A DNA stretch of 64,000 nucleotides from Vulcanimicrobiota bacterium (GCA_023447635.1 JAEXNA010000100.1:22102-86101), one strand, 5' to 3'; shown: positions 8,865-18,184, numbered from the stretch's first letter. Program-made: numbers and translations. The notes: generated by a model not told the origin, from the letters alone.

Positions 8865-9034
8865 CGTAGGAGTTCCTGGGAGAAGGTTGGAGGGAGGTTT
8901 TCAGGGGAAATCTTCGCTTTTCTCGGTCCGGTCCAGGCCCATGCGGGGGCCCGTTGTCTCGCGCTGGGAGCCCAGTAGAGGCGAGTTCTGCGCCTGGGGA
9001 GAGGCTCCCCGGGTTGAGGAGAGAAGGGGCATGC

Positions 9035-9676
9035 ATGCTGGCCCTCGAGGATACGAACCGTCGTCGCGCCGTAGCTCTGCTGACTTTAAGCAGCGCCGGC
9101 TTGGCCGCGCTGGCCCTTTGGGCCAATCGGCGCCGTTGCCCGGCTCCGTGCTCGCTGGGACACCTGCGCCTGGGCCGCATCTGGGAGTACGACGTGGCGC
9201 CCAGCGGCGCGGTCGAGACCACCGAAGTGATGGAGTGCTGGACCTTGCCCGACGGACGTCCCGCTTTTCGAGTCGACTACCGGCGAGGCGAGACGGTGAT
9301 CGACGCCGTGTTCTCCCGGGATGAACGCGGCCATCTCATCCAACTGAGCCAGTCCAACGGAACGGCCACCTTCGACCCTCCGCTGGTCGGGCTAGGGAAG
9401 CTGAAGGTCGGTGCCTGCTGGAGCACCACCTCCTGGATGATCTTCCCCTCCAAGTTCCGCGCCTCGTCACCTACCGAACTGTCGGGCCGCATCGTAGCCT
9501 GGGAGAGCGTGACCGTTCCGGCGGGGACTTTTCAAGCCTTTCGCATCGAGCAGGTCACCAACGGTCGTCCTAGCACGACCTGGTACGCTCCCGAGGTGGG
9601 GATGGTGCGCGAAATCTGCGGCGAGGACGACCTGCTGCTGCGTCGCATCATCGACCAGCGTCGCGCCGAGGCCTGA
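9035..9676 (+). CDS. Membrane-anchored protein of unknown function
   Basis: 213 aa from the ATG at 9035, preceded by GAGAAGGGG; reading further upstream to 8954 adds unlikely sequence. One N-terminal membrane helix (about residues 12-30: AVALLTLSSAGLAALALWAN) is followed by a beta-rich extracytoplasmic domain. Features such as VTVPAGTFQAFRIE and TTWYAPEVGMVRE recall secreted beta-sheet domains that end in a W-Y-A-P-x-V-G motif (DUF3108-like). I assign no function. It is convergent with the next gene, 7 bp away. Confidence 0.7.
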   Translation: MLALEDTNRRRAVALLTLSSAGLAALALWANRRRCPAPCSLGHLRLGRIWEYDVAPSGAVETTEVMECWTLPDGRPAFRVDYRRGETVIDAVFSRDERGHLIQLSQSNGTATFDPPLVGLGKLKVGACWSTTSWMIFPSKFRASSPTELSGRIVAWESVTVPAGTFQAFRIEQVTNGRPSTTWYAPEVGMVREICGEDDLLLRRIIDQRRAEA

Positions 9677-9683
9677 GCCCGCC

Positions 9684-11030
9684 TCAACCCTCCCCCTGAA
9701 CACTCCAACCCACCACCAGACCCAGCCCCAGCCCGGTGAGCAGCAGTCCCGTCCAGCCCGGCCAGGCGAAGGCCAGCCAGGTCAGCCAGCCGAGAACGGC
9801 CGGCCCCAAAGCCCCGCGACCGGCGCACCACAGCCCCAGGCCGCAGCCGACCGTCCCGCCCCAGAACAGCCCCCAGCCGAAGGCCAGGAAGGTCCACAGG
9901 TACGAGGCAAGGGCCACTCCGCCTGCATAACAGAGGCTGGCCTGCAGCAAGGTTCGAGGCTTTCCGCCGATCACTAAAGCCAGCGCTCCCAGGTAGAGCA
10001 GCAGCCCGAGCGGAGCGAACGTCAAGGTCTTTCGCACCAACTCGGGCTTGGGCGTGGCGGGGAAGTCCAGGGAGATGTCCTGCGAGGTGATCACGTCGTC
10101 GAGGTCCCAGGTCCAGGTGTCCCCGGCCGAGGAGTTCGGAAAAAGGCTGTCGCGGCGGAAACGGATGCCCGAGTTGTCCGAATTCAGGCCGAACTTGAGA
10201 TGCCCGATCGCCTCCCGCTGCGAGGTCGGAGAGTAGGTCCAGGAGCGTCGGCCGCGGTGCTGGTAGGCGACCTTGACCTGCACCTGGCCGCCCGCTTCGA
10301 CCTCGCCCTCCCACTCGGGGGGCGAAGGGCGCCCGTTCACCGTCATCTGAAAGTCCCGCAGGGTCCCGCTGTCCTCGGGGAAGGGGAAGCGAAAGCGCAG
10401 GACGGCCGGCTTCTGCAGCGGGTTGCGAAAGCTGTAGCTGGCCTGGAAGTCCGCCTGGTAGGCGGTGGAGGAGGGGACAAAGTCGAGGTTCAGGGCCAGC
10501 AGCGAGTCGTCGAGAGGCAGCGGAAGGTAGCGTTGAAAGTCGATGCTTCGTCGCACCAGGGTGGCGTGGGGCGTCTCTTCCAGTCGGTCCCGTACGGCCA
10601 GGATGTGGTCGACGGGCTCCATGTCCAGTCCGTTCCAGCCGGGCAGGGCGGTCAGCCCTTCGACCTGCAGGGCGCTCTGGGCAAAGGTCAGGGTCTGCTC
10701 GCGCGAGGTCCGCTCCTGATACGAGGCGCTGGGAGCGTACTGCACGGTTTCGCCTCCGGCCTGATCGGCCACGCTGGCGTAGACGGCGTTGTCCCGAGCC
10801 TGCAGTCGGTCCACCGTGGCATCGCCCAGCACTCCGAGCAGACGCAGCTGCAGCAGCACCAGCACGCCCAGGACGGCGAACTGGGCGCTGCGGGCGGCCG
10901 GTTTGGGGTCGAAGCGGGCCCAGGCCGAAAGGCCGACCAGCAGGAGGCCGGTCAGGGTCAGATGGCCGGTGAGAAGATCTCCGGCGGCCTGGAAGAAGTC
11001 GCTGAGGGCGGTGACGATGTGGTTGCTCAT
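9684..11030 (-). CDS. Polytopic membrane protein, CreD-like layout
   Basis: 448 aa from the ATG at 11030; an in-frame extension to 11111 is less likely. Two membrane helices near residues 20-60 are followed by a large (about 250 aa) beta-rich extracytoplasmic domain (LQVEGLTALPGWNGLDMEPV, YSFRNPLQKPAVLRFRFPFP) and then four to five closely packed C-terminal helices (about 335-445). The order helix, large beta domain, helix bundle, plus the adjoining OmpR-type two-component pair, recalls CreD of the CreBC system, but the sequence match is not strong enough to name it. Divergent from the regulator across 79 bp. Confidence 0.6.
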   Translation of the reverse strand: MSNHIVTALSDFFQAAGDLLTGHLTLTGLLLVGLSAWARFDPKPAARSAQFAVLGVLVLLQLRLLGVLGDATVDRLQARDNAVYASVADQAGGETVQYAPSASYQERTSREQTLTFAQSALQVEGLTALPGWNGLDMEPVDHILAVRDRLEETPHATLVRRSIDFQRYLPLPLDDSLLALNLDFVPSSTAYQADFQASYSFRNPLQKPAVLRFRFPFPEDSGTLRDFQMTVNGRPSPPEWEGEVEAGGQVQVKVAYQHRGRRSWTYSPTSQREAIGHLKFGLNSDNSGIRFRRDSLFPNSSAGDTWTWDLDDVITSQDISLDFPATPKPELVRKTLTFAPLGLLLYLGALALVIGGKPRTLLQASLCYAGGVALASYLWTFLAFGWGLFWGGTVGCGLGLWCAGRGALGPAVLGWLTWLAFAWPGWTGLLLTGLGLGLVVGWSVQGEG

Positions 11031-11109
11031 GGGCCCAGGATAAGGACCTCGGGTCTCAGCTTGGACACGGGCAGGACACAGTTCGATAACGGAGCGAAGT
11101 TTCTGGGGC

Positions 11110-11859
11110 ATGTCGCGGGCCGCTGTTCTGATCGTCGAAGATGAGGTCTCTATCTCGGAGGCGGTGGTGTTCCAACTGCAGCGGGACGACTACGTGACCC
11201 GCGCGGTGGGCAGCGGCGAGGCGGCGCTGGAGGCGGTGCGGGAGAGCCCGCCCGACCTGATCTTGCTGGACATCAACCTGCCCGGGATGGACGGTCTGGA
11301 GGTCTGCCAGGCGCTGCGCGCGGGCGGTTTCGTGGCCCCGATTCTGCTCTTGACGGCCCGGGGGGATGAGATCGACCGGGTGGTTGGGCTCGAGGTGGGG
11401 GCGGACGACTATCTGGTCAAGCCGTTCTCGTCGCGGGAACTGCTGGCCCGGGTCAAGGCGCATTTGCGGCGGGAGCGGCGACGGCCCGTAGAGGCGGGCT
11501 CTTCCGGGTCTTCGGCCCCCTGCGAGGTCTCTGGAGGAGCCGTGGGTCCCCTGGGATCAGCGCGGGTTTCGGCCTCGGGGGTGACCATCGACCCGGGCGC
11601 TCGCGAGGTGCTGGCCGACGGGCGGCTTTTGGACCTTTCCCCTCGCGAGTTCGACTTGCTCTGGGTGCTGTGGAGCCATCGCGGTCAGGTGCTGACGCGC
11701 GACCAGTTATTGGAAAAGGTCTGGGGCTACGACTTCGAGGGCGAGTCGCGGGTGGTCAATGTGACGATCGGTCGCCTGCGCGAAAAGCTAGAGCGGGACG
11801 CTCGCAACCCGACCCGCCTACTGACCTCTCGAGGCGTGGGCTACCGGCTTGTTCTCTAG
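11110..11859 (+). CDS. OmpR/PhoB-family response regulator
   Basis: 249 aa. Receiver domain about 5-118 with IVEDEV, phosphoacceptor Asp in DLILLDINLPGMDG, LLLTARG and the switch Lys in DDYLVKPFSSREL. A Gly/Ser-rich linker (about 130-155) leads to a winged-helix output domain (about 158-246) with LDLSPREFDLLWVL, VWGYDFEGESRVVNVTIGRL and RGVGYRLVL. The stop lies within the start of the kinase gene downstream, an 11-nt overlap. The regulated genes are unknown; the divergent CreD-like membrane gene is a natural candidate. Confidence 0.95.
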   Translation: MSRAAVLIVEDEVSISEAVVFQLQRDDYVTRAVGSGEAALEAVRESPPDLILLDINLPGMDGLEVCQALRAGGFVAPILLLTARGDEIDRVVGLEVGADDYLVKPFSSRELLARVKAHLRRERRRPVEAGSSGSSAPCEVSGGAVGPLGSARVSASGVTIDPGAREVLADGRLLDLSPREFDLLWVLWSHRGQVLTRDQLLEKVWGYDFEGESRVVNVTIGRLREKLERDARNPTRLLTSRGVGYRLVL

Positions 11860-13231
11860 CATTCGCTGGCCGGTCAGCCTGGCTTTGCTGGGCTCGACCT
11901 TGCTGGCGCTGCTGCTGGCGGGTTTTTACCTGTTTGCCCAGGTGCGGGCGGAGTTTTTGCGTTCCAGCGAGGCTAACCTTCGGGCCAACGCCGAGTCGAT
12001 CGCTTCGCTGATGGGCAGTCATATGGACCAGGTGGCGCTGACCGAAATGGAGCGTCGCCTGATCACCAACGAGATGAAGCGCCTCTCGGGGCAGTTGGGC
12101 GTGCGCCTTTGCGTGGTCAACTGGAGGGGCGATGTGCTGGAGGATTCGACCCCGGACGGGCGGCGGAACTTCAAGGGGTTGCCGGAGATCGAAGAGGCGT
12201 TGAACGGGCGCTACCAGATGCAGGTGCGCGACCACGCGATGGTCCTGGCCGTGCCGATTCGGGCCGGCGGACGGGTGATGGGAGCGGTTTACGGGACCCG
12301 CCCTCTGGGCGAGGTCGAGCGTTCTCTGACGGCGTTGCGCTATCAACTTCTGCTGGCCGGCGGGATAGCCATGGCGGTCTCGACCGCGCTGAGTCTGGGG
12401 TTGGCCTGGTTTTTGATCCGACCGGTCCGAAAGTTGGCCGACGGGGTCAGGACGATTTCGGAGGGCGACTACGCTTTTCGTCTGGGCTGGCGACGTCGCG
12501 ACGAACTGGGCCAATTGGGCCGCGACGTGGACGAGATGGCGGCGCGTCTGGAGCGTCACCGGGCGGTGCTGATGCAGTTCGTGTCCGACGCCTCGCACGA
12601 ACTGAAGACGCCGATCGCTTCGATGAAGGCGCTGTCCGAGGCGCTGCTGGACGGCGGCCTCCAGGACCCCGTGGCCGGACCGCGGTTTGCCGGTTTGTTG
12701 CAGTCCGAGGTGCAGCGGATGGAGCGCCTGGTGGGCGACATGCTGGTGCTGCAGCGCGGCGACAGCGGGGCCTCGGTGGTCCTGGGGCAGGTTCATCTGG
12801 CGGAACTGGTCGACGAACTGTTGGGGCGCCTGGACGAGCGCGGCGAGCGCGGCTTTTTCAACGAGGTCGAGGAGACGCTGGAGGTGTCCGCCGACCGGGG
12901 GCGCTTGGAGCAAGTCCTTTCGAACCTGCTGGAGAACGCGCTGGCGGCCACTCGCGAGGTGGCCTCGCGTCGGGTCGAGGTCCGGGCGCAGGTCCAGGAG
13001 GAGACGGTGCGGGTCGAGGTTCTCGACAACGGGCCGGGCTTACCCGCTTCCGAGCACGAGCGGGTGTTCGAACGGTTCTACCGGGTCGACTCGGGTCGCA
13101 CTCGCCAGTCCGGCGGGAGCGGTCTGGGCCTGGCCATCTGCCGCCAGATCGTGGAAGCCCACGGCGGCCGCCTCTGGGTCGAAAGCGAGCCCGGCGATGG
13201 CGCCCGCTTCGTTTTCACCCTTAAGCCTTGA
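11849..13231 (+). CDS. Membrane sensor histidine kinase (HAMP-HisKA-HATPase)
   Basis: 460 aa from a TTG start overlapping the regulator's stop. Membrane helices at about 8-30 and 167-190 enclose a 135-residue extracytoplasmic sensor domain. HAMP about 190-243, HisKA with phosphoacceptor His250 in FVSDASHELKTPIASMKAL, then N, G1 and G2 boxes (VLSNLLENALAAT, VLDNGPGLPASE, GGSGLGLAICRQIVEAHGG). Architecture matches PhoR/WalK/CreC-type kinases. Its last 11 nt overlap the convergent UPF0158 gene. The signal sensed is unknown. Confidence 0.95.
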   Translation: MFSSIRWPVSLALLGSTLLALLLAGFYLFAQVRAEFLRSSEANLRANAESIASLMGSHMDQVALTEMERRLITNEMKRLSGQLGVRLCVVNWRGDVLEDSTPDGRRNFKGLPEIEEALNGRYQMQVRDHAMVLAVPIRAGGRVMGAVYGTRPLGEVERSLTALRYQLLLAGGIAMAVSTALSLGLAWFLIRPVRKLADGVRTISEGDYAFRLGWRRRDELGQLGRDVDEMAARLERHRAVLMQFVSDASHELKTPIASMKALSEALLDGGLQDPVAGPRFAGLLQSEVQRMERLVGDMLVLQRGDSGASVVLGQVHLAELVDELLGRLDERGERGFFNEVEETLEVSADRGRLEQVLSNLLENALAATREVASRRVEVRAQVQEETVRVEVLDNGPGLPASEHERVFERFYRVDSGRTRQSGGSGLGLAICRQIVEAHGGRLWVESEPGDGARFVFTLKP

Positions 13232-13631
13232 GGCCGGAGGCTTTGAGGAAGTTGGCCGCGCGCTTCTCCACGTTGGCTTTATGAAAGGCGTCCCACGCCT
13301 GCTTGGCGTGGAACTTGTCGCGGATAGCGTCGCGGAACGCCTGGAACGGTTTGTGCGAGGTGAGCGCCCGCTGCAGGTCGCGCTTGAGGTGCGGGTCGGT
13401 CAGCCCGTTGACGAACAGTTCGAGTTCGCCGAAGTTGTCGCGGGCGGCCGGGCGTTCGACTTTGACGAACCGCTTGGGGTTCTGGGCAAACAGCCCCTGG
13501 AACCGCTTGATGCCGCCGGGGTCGTCCATGCTCAACTTCAGCAGCGACCCGTTGCCGGTGTCGATCATGTACTGATTTTCGGGCGAGGGGTCGTCGAACG
13601 CTTTGAGCAGGGCGGGGTAGTCGACTTTCAT
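13221..13631 (-). CDS. UPF0158-type protein of unknown function
   Basis: 136 aa from ATG 13631 (a GTG sits one codon earlier). The pattern KVDYPALLKAFDDPSPENQY at the N-terminus, a one-strand acidic segment, NPKRFVKVERPAARDNFGEL in the middle and a helical C-terminus with FQAFRDAIRDKFHAKQAWDA fits the UPF0158 family, whose members typically go from a DLxEAF-type start to an F-DxL/FxxAxR-type end. No biochemical role is established. It ends inside the convergent kinase gene and is followed 8 bp upstream by the DJ-1-type gene, probably one operon. Confidence 0.6.
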   Translation of the reverse strand: MKVDYPALLKAFDDPSPENQYMIDTGNGSLLKLSMDDPGGIKRFQGLFAQNPKRFVKVERPAARDNFGELELFVNGLTDPHLKRDLQRALTSHKPFQAFRDAIRDKFHAKQAWDAFHKANVEKRAANFLKASGLKA

Positions 13632-13639
13632 CACGGCTC

Positions 13640-14212
13640 CTAAATCTCGATCTTGGCGCCCAGGACGCGCACGAACTCGCGCAGCCAGGCGGGATGGGCG
13701 GGCCAGGCAGGGGCGGTCACCAGGTTGCCGTCCACGTGCACGCCGTCGACCGGAATATCGACATAGGTGCCGCCGGCCAGGGTCACTTCAGGGCCGCAGG
13801 CGGGGTAGGCGGTACAGCTTTTTCCTTTCAGGGTGCCGGCAGCGGCCAGGATCTGCAGACCGTGGCAGACGGCGGCGATCGGCTTATCCGCTCCGTCGAA
13901 GTGACGCACGATCTCGAGCACTCTGGGGTTCAGGCGCAGGTATTCGGGCGAGCGGCCGCCGGGGATCACCAGGGCGCCGTAGTCGGCCTCTTTTACCTCG
14001 GCGAAGTTGGCGTTGAGGGCGAAGTTGTGGCCGGGCTTTTCGCTGTAGGTCTGGTCGCCTTCGAAATCGTGAATGGCGGTGCGCACGGTCTGGCCTGCGG
14101 TCTTGTCAGGGCAGACCGCGTCCACGGAGTAGCCAAGCATGGTGAGGGCTTGAAAAGGGACCATGACTTCGTAGTCTTCGACGAAGTCTCCAACCAGCAT
14201 CAAAATCTTCAT
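13640..14212 (-). CDS. DJ-1/PfpI superfamily protein
   Basis: 190 aa, a single glutamine-amidotransferase-like domain. The nucleophile-elbow Cys116 sits in [10 protein letters not shown] and the upstream acid motif is [12 protein letters not shown], the standard PfpI arrangement. [20 protein letters not shown] is typical of the protease/chaperone/deglycase branch. Members range from peptidases to glyoxalases and stress proteins, so the exact activity is not set. The ATG overlaps the stop of the upstream gene (ATGA), showing translational coupling. Confidence 0.92.
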   Translation of the reverse strand: MKILMLVGDFVEDYEVMVPFQALTMLGYSVDAVCPDKTAGQTVRTAIHDFEGDQTYSEKPGHNFALNANFAEVKEADYGALVIPGGRSPEYLRLNPRVLEIVRHFDGADKPIAAVCHGLQILAAAGTLKGKSCTAYPACGPEVTLAGGTYVDIPVDGVHVDGNLVTAPAWPAHPAWLREFVRVLGAKIEI

Positions 14213-14751
14213 CGGCCGAGCTTTGAGCCTCCGCTCGCTTCCCCCTCCCCAGGGATCTTCCCGGCCTTCGAGGTGGGGTAGAAGGTCGTCATCTCGGCCT
14301 CCGTGCTGATCTCTACGCCCTGGCGTAGCACCCCTCCCGGCTCCCGTCCGGTGAGGCGCTGGAACCAGGCGGTGAAACGAAAGGTGCCGTCGGGCAGCAG
14401 TTCGGCCTGGGGCGGCGTGAACGGGACGCTGGTTACAAAGCCGAGCGGCGCGGTCTCGAGCACCCGGTCGCCGGGGAACGCTATCTCTTCGGCCCAGGCC
14501 CGACCCAGGCGGACCCGGTTGGCTGGATCAGCCCAGCCATGGGCCATCAGGACCGGGCGGGTCGCCTCCGCCGGCGTGTAGTCGACCCCTTTGTAGGTGA
14601 CCTTTTCCAGGCGATCGCCGTAGTCGTGAGCGAACGCTTTGAGCACCGAGACTTCGGGGAACGCCGCAGAAAACGAAATCGCCGTCGCCAGGGCCGAAGC
14701 GGCCAACGACAGGGCGAGGAATAGGACCAGGGCAGTTGTCAGTCGTTTCAT
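14209..14751 (-). CDS. Secreted or membrane-anchored protein of unknown function
   Basis: 180 aa from ATG 14751, chosen because the ORF upstream of it (to 14784) is short and basic while this Met begins a clean signal sequence: [20 protein letters not shown]. The mature part has no motif I recognise; it is mixed alpha/beta, with a lone [10 protein letters not shown] segment. The C-terminus is Gly/Glu-rich. Overlaps the DJ-1-type gene by ATGA. Function unknown. Confidence 0.6.
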   Translation of the reverse strand: MKRLTTALVLFLALSLAASALATAISFSAAFPEVSVLKAFAHDYGDRLEKVTYKGVDYTPAEATRPVLMAHGWADPANRVRLGRAWAEEIAFPGDRVLETAPLGFVTSVPFTPPQAELLPDGTFRFTAWFQRLTGREPGGVLRQGVEISTEAEMTTFYPTSKAGKIPGEGEASGGSKLGR

Positions 14752-14859
14752 CGCTCCTCCTTCGCCGCGCCGCCTCCCTATCATCTAGTACAGCGCGTGG
14801 CGCCGAGGAAATATCGCTATCTTGACGGCCCTGTGACGCGGCGCCGTTAGTTTAGGTTG

Positions 14860-15633
14860 ATGAACAGCCTGGTCTCTCTCAACACCATTCGCACGGGTCT
14901 GCAGTCCGCTCGGGGGCGCTCGGCTTCGGCGGAATCGCACTTCAAGACTTTGGAGAGCGAAGGTGACGGCTTGCGCAGGACCACCCTGTCGGTCGAGACC
15001 TACGAGGCTCGGCACGACGCCGAAGGCAAGGACGTCTCGGACGAAGGGAAAGCTGCCGTGAAGACCACGAGGGGAGTGGCCGCCAAGCACCAGACGCTGA
15101 AGGATATCCACGGCCAGGAAGAGGCGGACCGTCGCCAACTGGGCAACGACCTGAGCGGCGCCCTGGGCGCCTCCCAGGCGCTGGCCCTTCCCGTTCCGGA
15201 GAAATCGGCTCTACTGCAGGCGATCTCTAGCGCTCAGCAGACGGACCAGTCGGTGAACTGGCACTACCAGAGCGTCGATACGGCCCTGTTCGCCGCGAAC
15301 CTGAGACTCGGACCGGTTCTGGAGCAATCCGGAATCATCGCCGGAGACAACAAGGGTAAGGACGTTAGCCTGAACGGGCAGTACCTGCGGGACGGCCTGG
15401 AACGCCTGGCAGCCAGTTTCACCGAAGCGTCTTCGGCTGCCGGTCGCTCGGAGCAGAGCCAGGACACCGTCGGCGTTCACATCGAGACGGCTCTTCGCGA
15501 AGTCGATCGTCTGGAGGACAAGGCGGTTCAGCCGTTTCTCGACGACGTGCCGTTTGTGGCCTACGCGGCCCGCGAGTTCGCCTTGAACCAGCTGTTTGGG
15601 CCGCTGCTCGCCGACGGGGGGTCGCTCTCCTAG
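14860..15633 (+). CDS. Hypothetical helical protein
   Basis: 257 aa from ATG 14860 (a TTG directly precedes it). Predominantly helical and Ala/Ser/Glu-rich, without signal peptide or membrane helix; the codon use is like its neighbours. The first 40 residues (SLNTIRTGLQSARGRSASAE) look amphipathic. I recognise no family. It stands alone between a divergent and a same-strand gene. Confidence 0.6.
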   Translation: MNSLVSLNTIRTGLQSARGRSASAESHFKTLESEGDGLRRTTLSVETYEARHDAEGKDVSDEGKAAVKTTRGVAAKHQTLKDIHGQEEADRRQLGNDLSGALGASQALALPVPEKSALLQAISSAQQTDQSVNWHYQSVDTALFAANLRLGPVLEQSGIIAGDNKGKDVSLNGQYLRDGLERLAASFTEASSAAGRSEQSQDTVGVHIETALREVDRLEDKAVQPFLDDVPFVAYAAREFALNQLFGPLLADGGSLS

Positions 15634-15704
15634 GTCGTCAAGGAAGCCTGGATTCCGCCCAGAAGGGTGGAATAAGATTCTCGGGGGAGACGTGAGGAGC
15701 GCGC

Positions 15705-16871
15705 ATGAAGCTGCCGTCACCGCCCCGTCGGCTGTGGTTGGGCCTGATACTGGTGGTCGTGATCGCCCTGGCGGTCGTCAGCGCCAGGGTTCGCCCCGAG
15801 TACGCCCAGCGCTTCGCCGCCAAGATTCCAGCCCGCGCGATGCCTCGCCAGCTCGGGCCGCTGCTGACTCCGGCCGCTTTCGATCGTGACTTCCTGGACC
15901 CACCGACCGCCCCGCTGAGCAACGACGAAGGCTATCTGGCCTGGCGCACCTGTTACCGGATGACGGCGCTCAACGAGATGTTCCGGGCCACCGGCGACGC
16001 CAAGTATCTGAAGCTGAATCTGCTCTGGGCCGAAGCGGTGCTGGCGGCCCGCGACGATCGCCGGGGGCGGGCCCGCTGGAACGGTCAGGTGGGGCCGGTT
16101 TGGAGCAGCGAGAAGTACGGCCGCTACGGTCGCACGGCCTATCTGGTGCACACCGCGATGATCACTCATCCGGTGCTGGAACTGCTCTCCTTGAAGGGGG
16201 TTTCCACGGACCAGGACCGGCGTCTGCTGAAGGAGATGCTGGTTTCGCTGGACGCCCACGACCCGCAGTGGCGCGACGGTCCGGATCCTGGCGAGGGGTA
16301 CTACGTCTACACCCGCGAGCAGGACGAGGACCTGGCCGGCCAACCGCTGCCGGTCAACCGAAGCAACGCCATGGCGAAGTGCCTCTGGCTGGCGGGGAAG
16401 CTGACCGGGAAGCCGGTCTATCGCGACCACGCGCTGGCCCTGGCTCGCTTTTTCAAGAACCGCCTGCAGGTAACCGAGACGGGCGCCTACACCTGGCCCT
16501 ACGATATTCCGGTGCGTGAAGACGGCAAGAGTCGGCCGCCCGAGGACAGTTCGCACGGGGCGCTGACGGCTTCGCTGGCGCCGCTTTTAGAGGCCGACGG
16601 CCAGGTGTTCACGCGGGCGGATATGGACCGTTTCGCGGCCACCGTGGTCAACGGGGTGACAGTGGGGCAGGGGATGATCAGCGGCGACGTGGCGGGGTCG
16701 GAAAAGGCGGACCCGCTGTGGGTCGACTCGCCCGCGCGCTGGCTAGAGTTTGCGCCTTACCATCGCGCCATCTACCCGCGCATCGCGGGCTACTACGCTC
16801 GCTACGACGCGAATAAGGTGCCGGAAACGGCGGCGCTGGCGCTGGCCCTGATGATCCGCTATCACCCCTAG
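15705..16871 (+). CDS. Membrane-anchored alpha/alpha-barrel-like protein
   Basis: 388 aa starting after GGGGGAGACGTGAGGAG. One N-terminal anchor helix (about residues 9-27). The extracytoplasmic part has regularly spaced helical hairpins: YLAWRTCYRMTALNEMFRAT, NAMAKCLWLAGKLTGKPVYR, HALALARFFKNRLQ and SSHGALTASLAPLLEADGQV. This is the pattern of alpha/alpha-toroid glycosidases, lyases and C5-epimerases. Acidic residues in PEDSSHG and DSPARWLEFAPYHR could be catalytic, but I cannot place a specific family. The stop TAG lies within a short inverted repeat (CCCTAG TGA CTAGGG) shared with the convergent gene's stop. Confidence 0.65.
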   Translation: MKLPSPPRRLWLGLILVVVIALAVVSARVRPEYAQRFAAKIPARAMPRQLGPLLTPAAFDRDFLDPPTAPLSNDEGYLAWRTCYRMTALNEMFRATGDAKYLKLNLLWAEAVLAARDDRRGRARWNGQVGPVWSSEKYGRYGRTAYLVHTAMITHPVLELLSLKGVSTDQDRRLLKEMLVSLDAHDPQWRDGPDPGEGYYVYTREQDEDLAGQPLPVNRSNAMAKCLWLAGKLTGKPVYRDHALALARFFKNRLQVTETGAYTWPYDIPVREDGKSRPPEDSSHGALTASLAPLLEADGQVFTRADMDRFAATVVNGVTVGQGMISGDVAGSEKADPLWVDSPARWLEFAPYHRAIYPRIAGYYARYDANKVPETAALALALMIRYHP

Positions 16872-16874
16872 TGA

Positions 16875-17594
16875 CTAGGGCGTGGCTGGAGTGGCGGGCG
16901 CTTCGGGTAGGGAGAACAGGACCAGGATTTCCGAAACGTGGGCCTGGGCCTTTTTCAGTTCAGGCAGGTCGCTGCTGATGGTTTTGTCGCCGGAGACGGC
17001 CTCCATCTCGGCTTCGGTCAGGTGGGGGGCGGTCGAGTTCAAGCGCAGGTTCAGCCCCTCTAGCTCTCCACCTTTCCAGTCCGTCACATGGCCGCCGTAG
17101 TCCCAGCCCAGGCCCATCAGATCGAACGGCTTTCCGTTCAGCTTCTGTACCTCTTCCAGGGGGGTCCCCAGGGTGATCCCCTGAGCCGTCTTCCACTGGG
17201 ACTTCTCGCCATAGATCTGGATGTGAGTGACCCGGCGCGGTTCGCTTTCGGTCAAGAACACGCTGACCTGTTTTTCCGGCTGGTCGGGGAAGATGGTGAG
17301 GCCGGGCTGAGTGATCCCTTCGGCTCCGGGGATGTCGCCGGCGCGCACCTGGTCTTTGCCGAACTGCTCTTCTAGAGAGGCCTGGGTGCTGTCGGCGGTG
17401 ATCGGGCCGAAGCTTTGGCCGGGCACGATGAGGAACTCGTCCGAGGGGGCGGTGGCCTGGGCGACGGGCGAGGTGGCGGCGGCCGGACTTCCGGGGGTGG
17501 AGGGGGAGGCCGGAGCGGCGTTGGAGGCCGGGGTTTGAGGGCAGCCGCTCAGGGCGAGGGCCAGCAGCAGTCCGAGGGGCGCGGTCGGTTTCAT
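16875..17594 (-). CDS. Lipoprotein of unknown function
   Basis: 239 aa from ATG 17594. Signal peptide with lipobox LALSGC (lipidated Cys18), then an Ala/Pro/Ser/Thr-rich tether (about 19-55) and a compact domain beginning IVPGQSFGPITADSTQASLE. That domain has two similar beta-alpha units: GPITADSTQASLEEQFGKDQ and GITLGTPLEEVQKLNGKPFD. Both resemble the SmpA/BamE-like helix-turn pattern of envelope lipoproteins, but I make no family call. The longer ORF to 17813 extends through non-coding sequence. Confidence 0.7.
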   Translation of the reverse strand: MKPTAPLGLLLALALSGCPQTPASNAAPASPSTPGSPAAATSPVAQATAPSDEFLIVPGQSFGPITADSTQASLEEQFGKDQVRAGDIPGAEGITQPGLTIFPDQPEKQVSVFLTESEPRRVTHIQIYGEKSQWKTAQGITLGTPLEEVQKLNGKPFDLMGLGWDYGGHVTDWKGGELEGLNLRLNSTAPHLTEAEMEAVSGDKTISSDLPELKKAQAHVSEILVLFSLPEAPATPATP

Positions 17595-17689
17595 CCGGAA
17601 AGCTTCGCAGTCGACGTAGCGCCCCCTCCGTGAGAGGGTTGCTGCGCGTCGCGTTTCGTCTTGAAGGAGCGTCGAGGGCGGCTCGGCCG

Positions 17690-18184
17690 CTAGGCCAGGT
17701 AGCCGGCCGGGTCGAGGCTTCCGAACTCCATCCGGTCCACCGGGTCGGGGTGGCGGGGGCCCTGCAGTTTGGGCAGCAGTTTGTCCCTGGTGCCGTTCAT
17801 ACATCCGCCGCATCCGGTGCGACAGCAGGCGCCGTTGGGAGCGTCTTGACCCATGGGTCGAGCGACCACGTAGATCTCGCCAAAGTCGGGGCCGAGCAGG
17901 TCGGTGAACATCTCTTTGACGGCTTCTTCCCGCTCTTTGGTGTACCAGGCCTTGATGTTGTCTTCGGCGGGCTTTTCTTCAGCTTCGGCGTTGCCCAGCA
18001 TGTCGACCGAGACCTGGACCCAGTGGGGCCACTTCTCGACGTGCCAGACGAAGCCGCCCTGCTGCTCTTCCAAGCGCTGGTTGATGTCGCTTTTCAGGAT
18101 GGCGGCTTTGGCGTGCGCGGTGGCCTGACGGCGAGTGGGGAAGACGCGGGGTGAAGAGGGGGTTCCGACCGATGAGCTATCCAA
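17690..18184 (-). CDS. Hypothetical protein with Cys cluster
   Basis: 164 aa from a TTG start preceded by GGAG seven bases upstream. N-terminal half has a basic helix (TRRQATAHAKAAILKSDINQ) and a short strand segment FVWHVEKWPHWVQVSVDML. The C-terminal third carries the cluster GACCRTGCGGCMNGTRDKL, four Cys within ten residues, a plausible metal or Fe-S site. No signal peptide, so probably cytoplasmic. Family unknown. Confidence 0.6.
   Translation of the reverse strand: MDSSSVGTPSSPRVFPTRRQATAHAKAAILKSDINQRLEEQQGGFVWHVEKWPHWVQVSVDMLGNAEAEEKPAEDNIKAWYTKEREEAVKEMFTDLLGPDFGEIYVVARPMGQDAPNGACCRTGCGGCMNGTRDKLLPKLQGPRHPDPVDRMEFGSLDPAGYLA

Noticed and set aside
16866..16880. Inverted repeat CCCTAG-TGA-CTAGGG as a bidirectional terminator
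   Set aside because: Stem of only six pairs with a 3-nt loop and no T-tract; it is formed by the two convergent stop codons.
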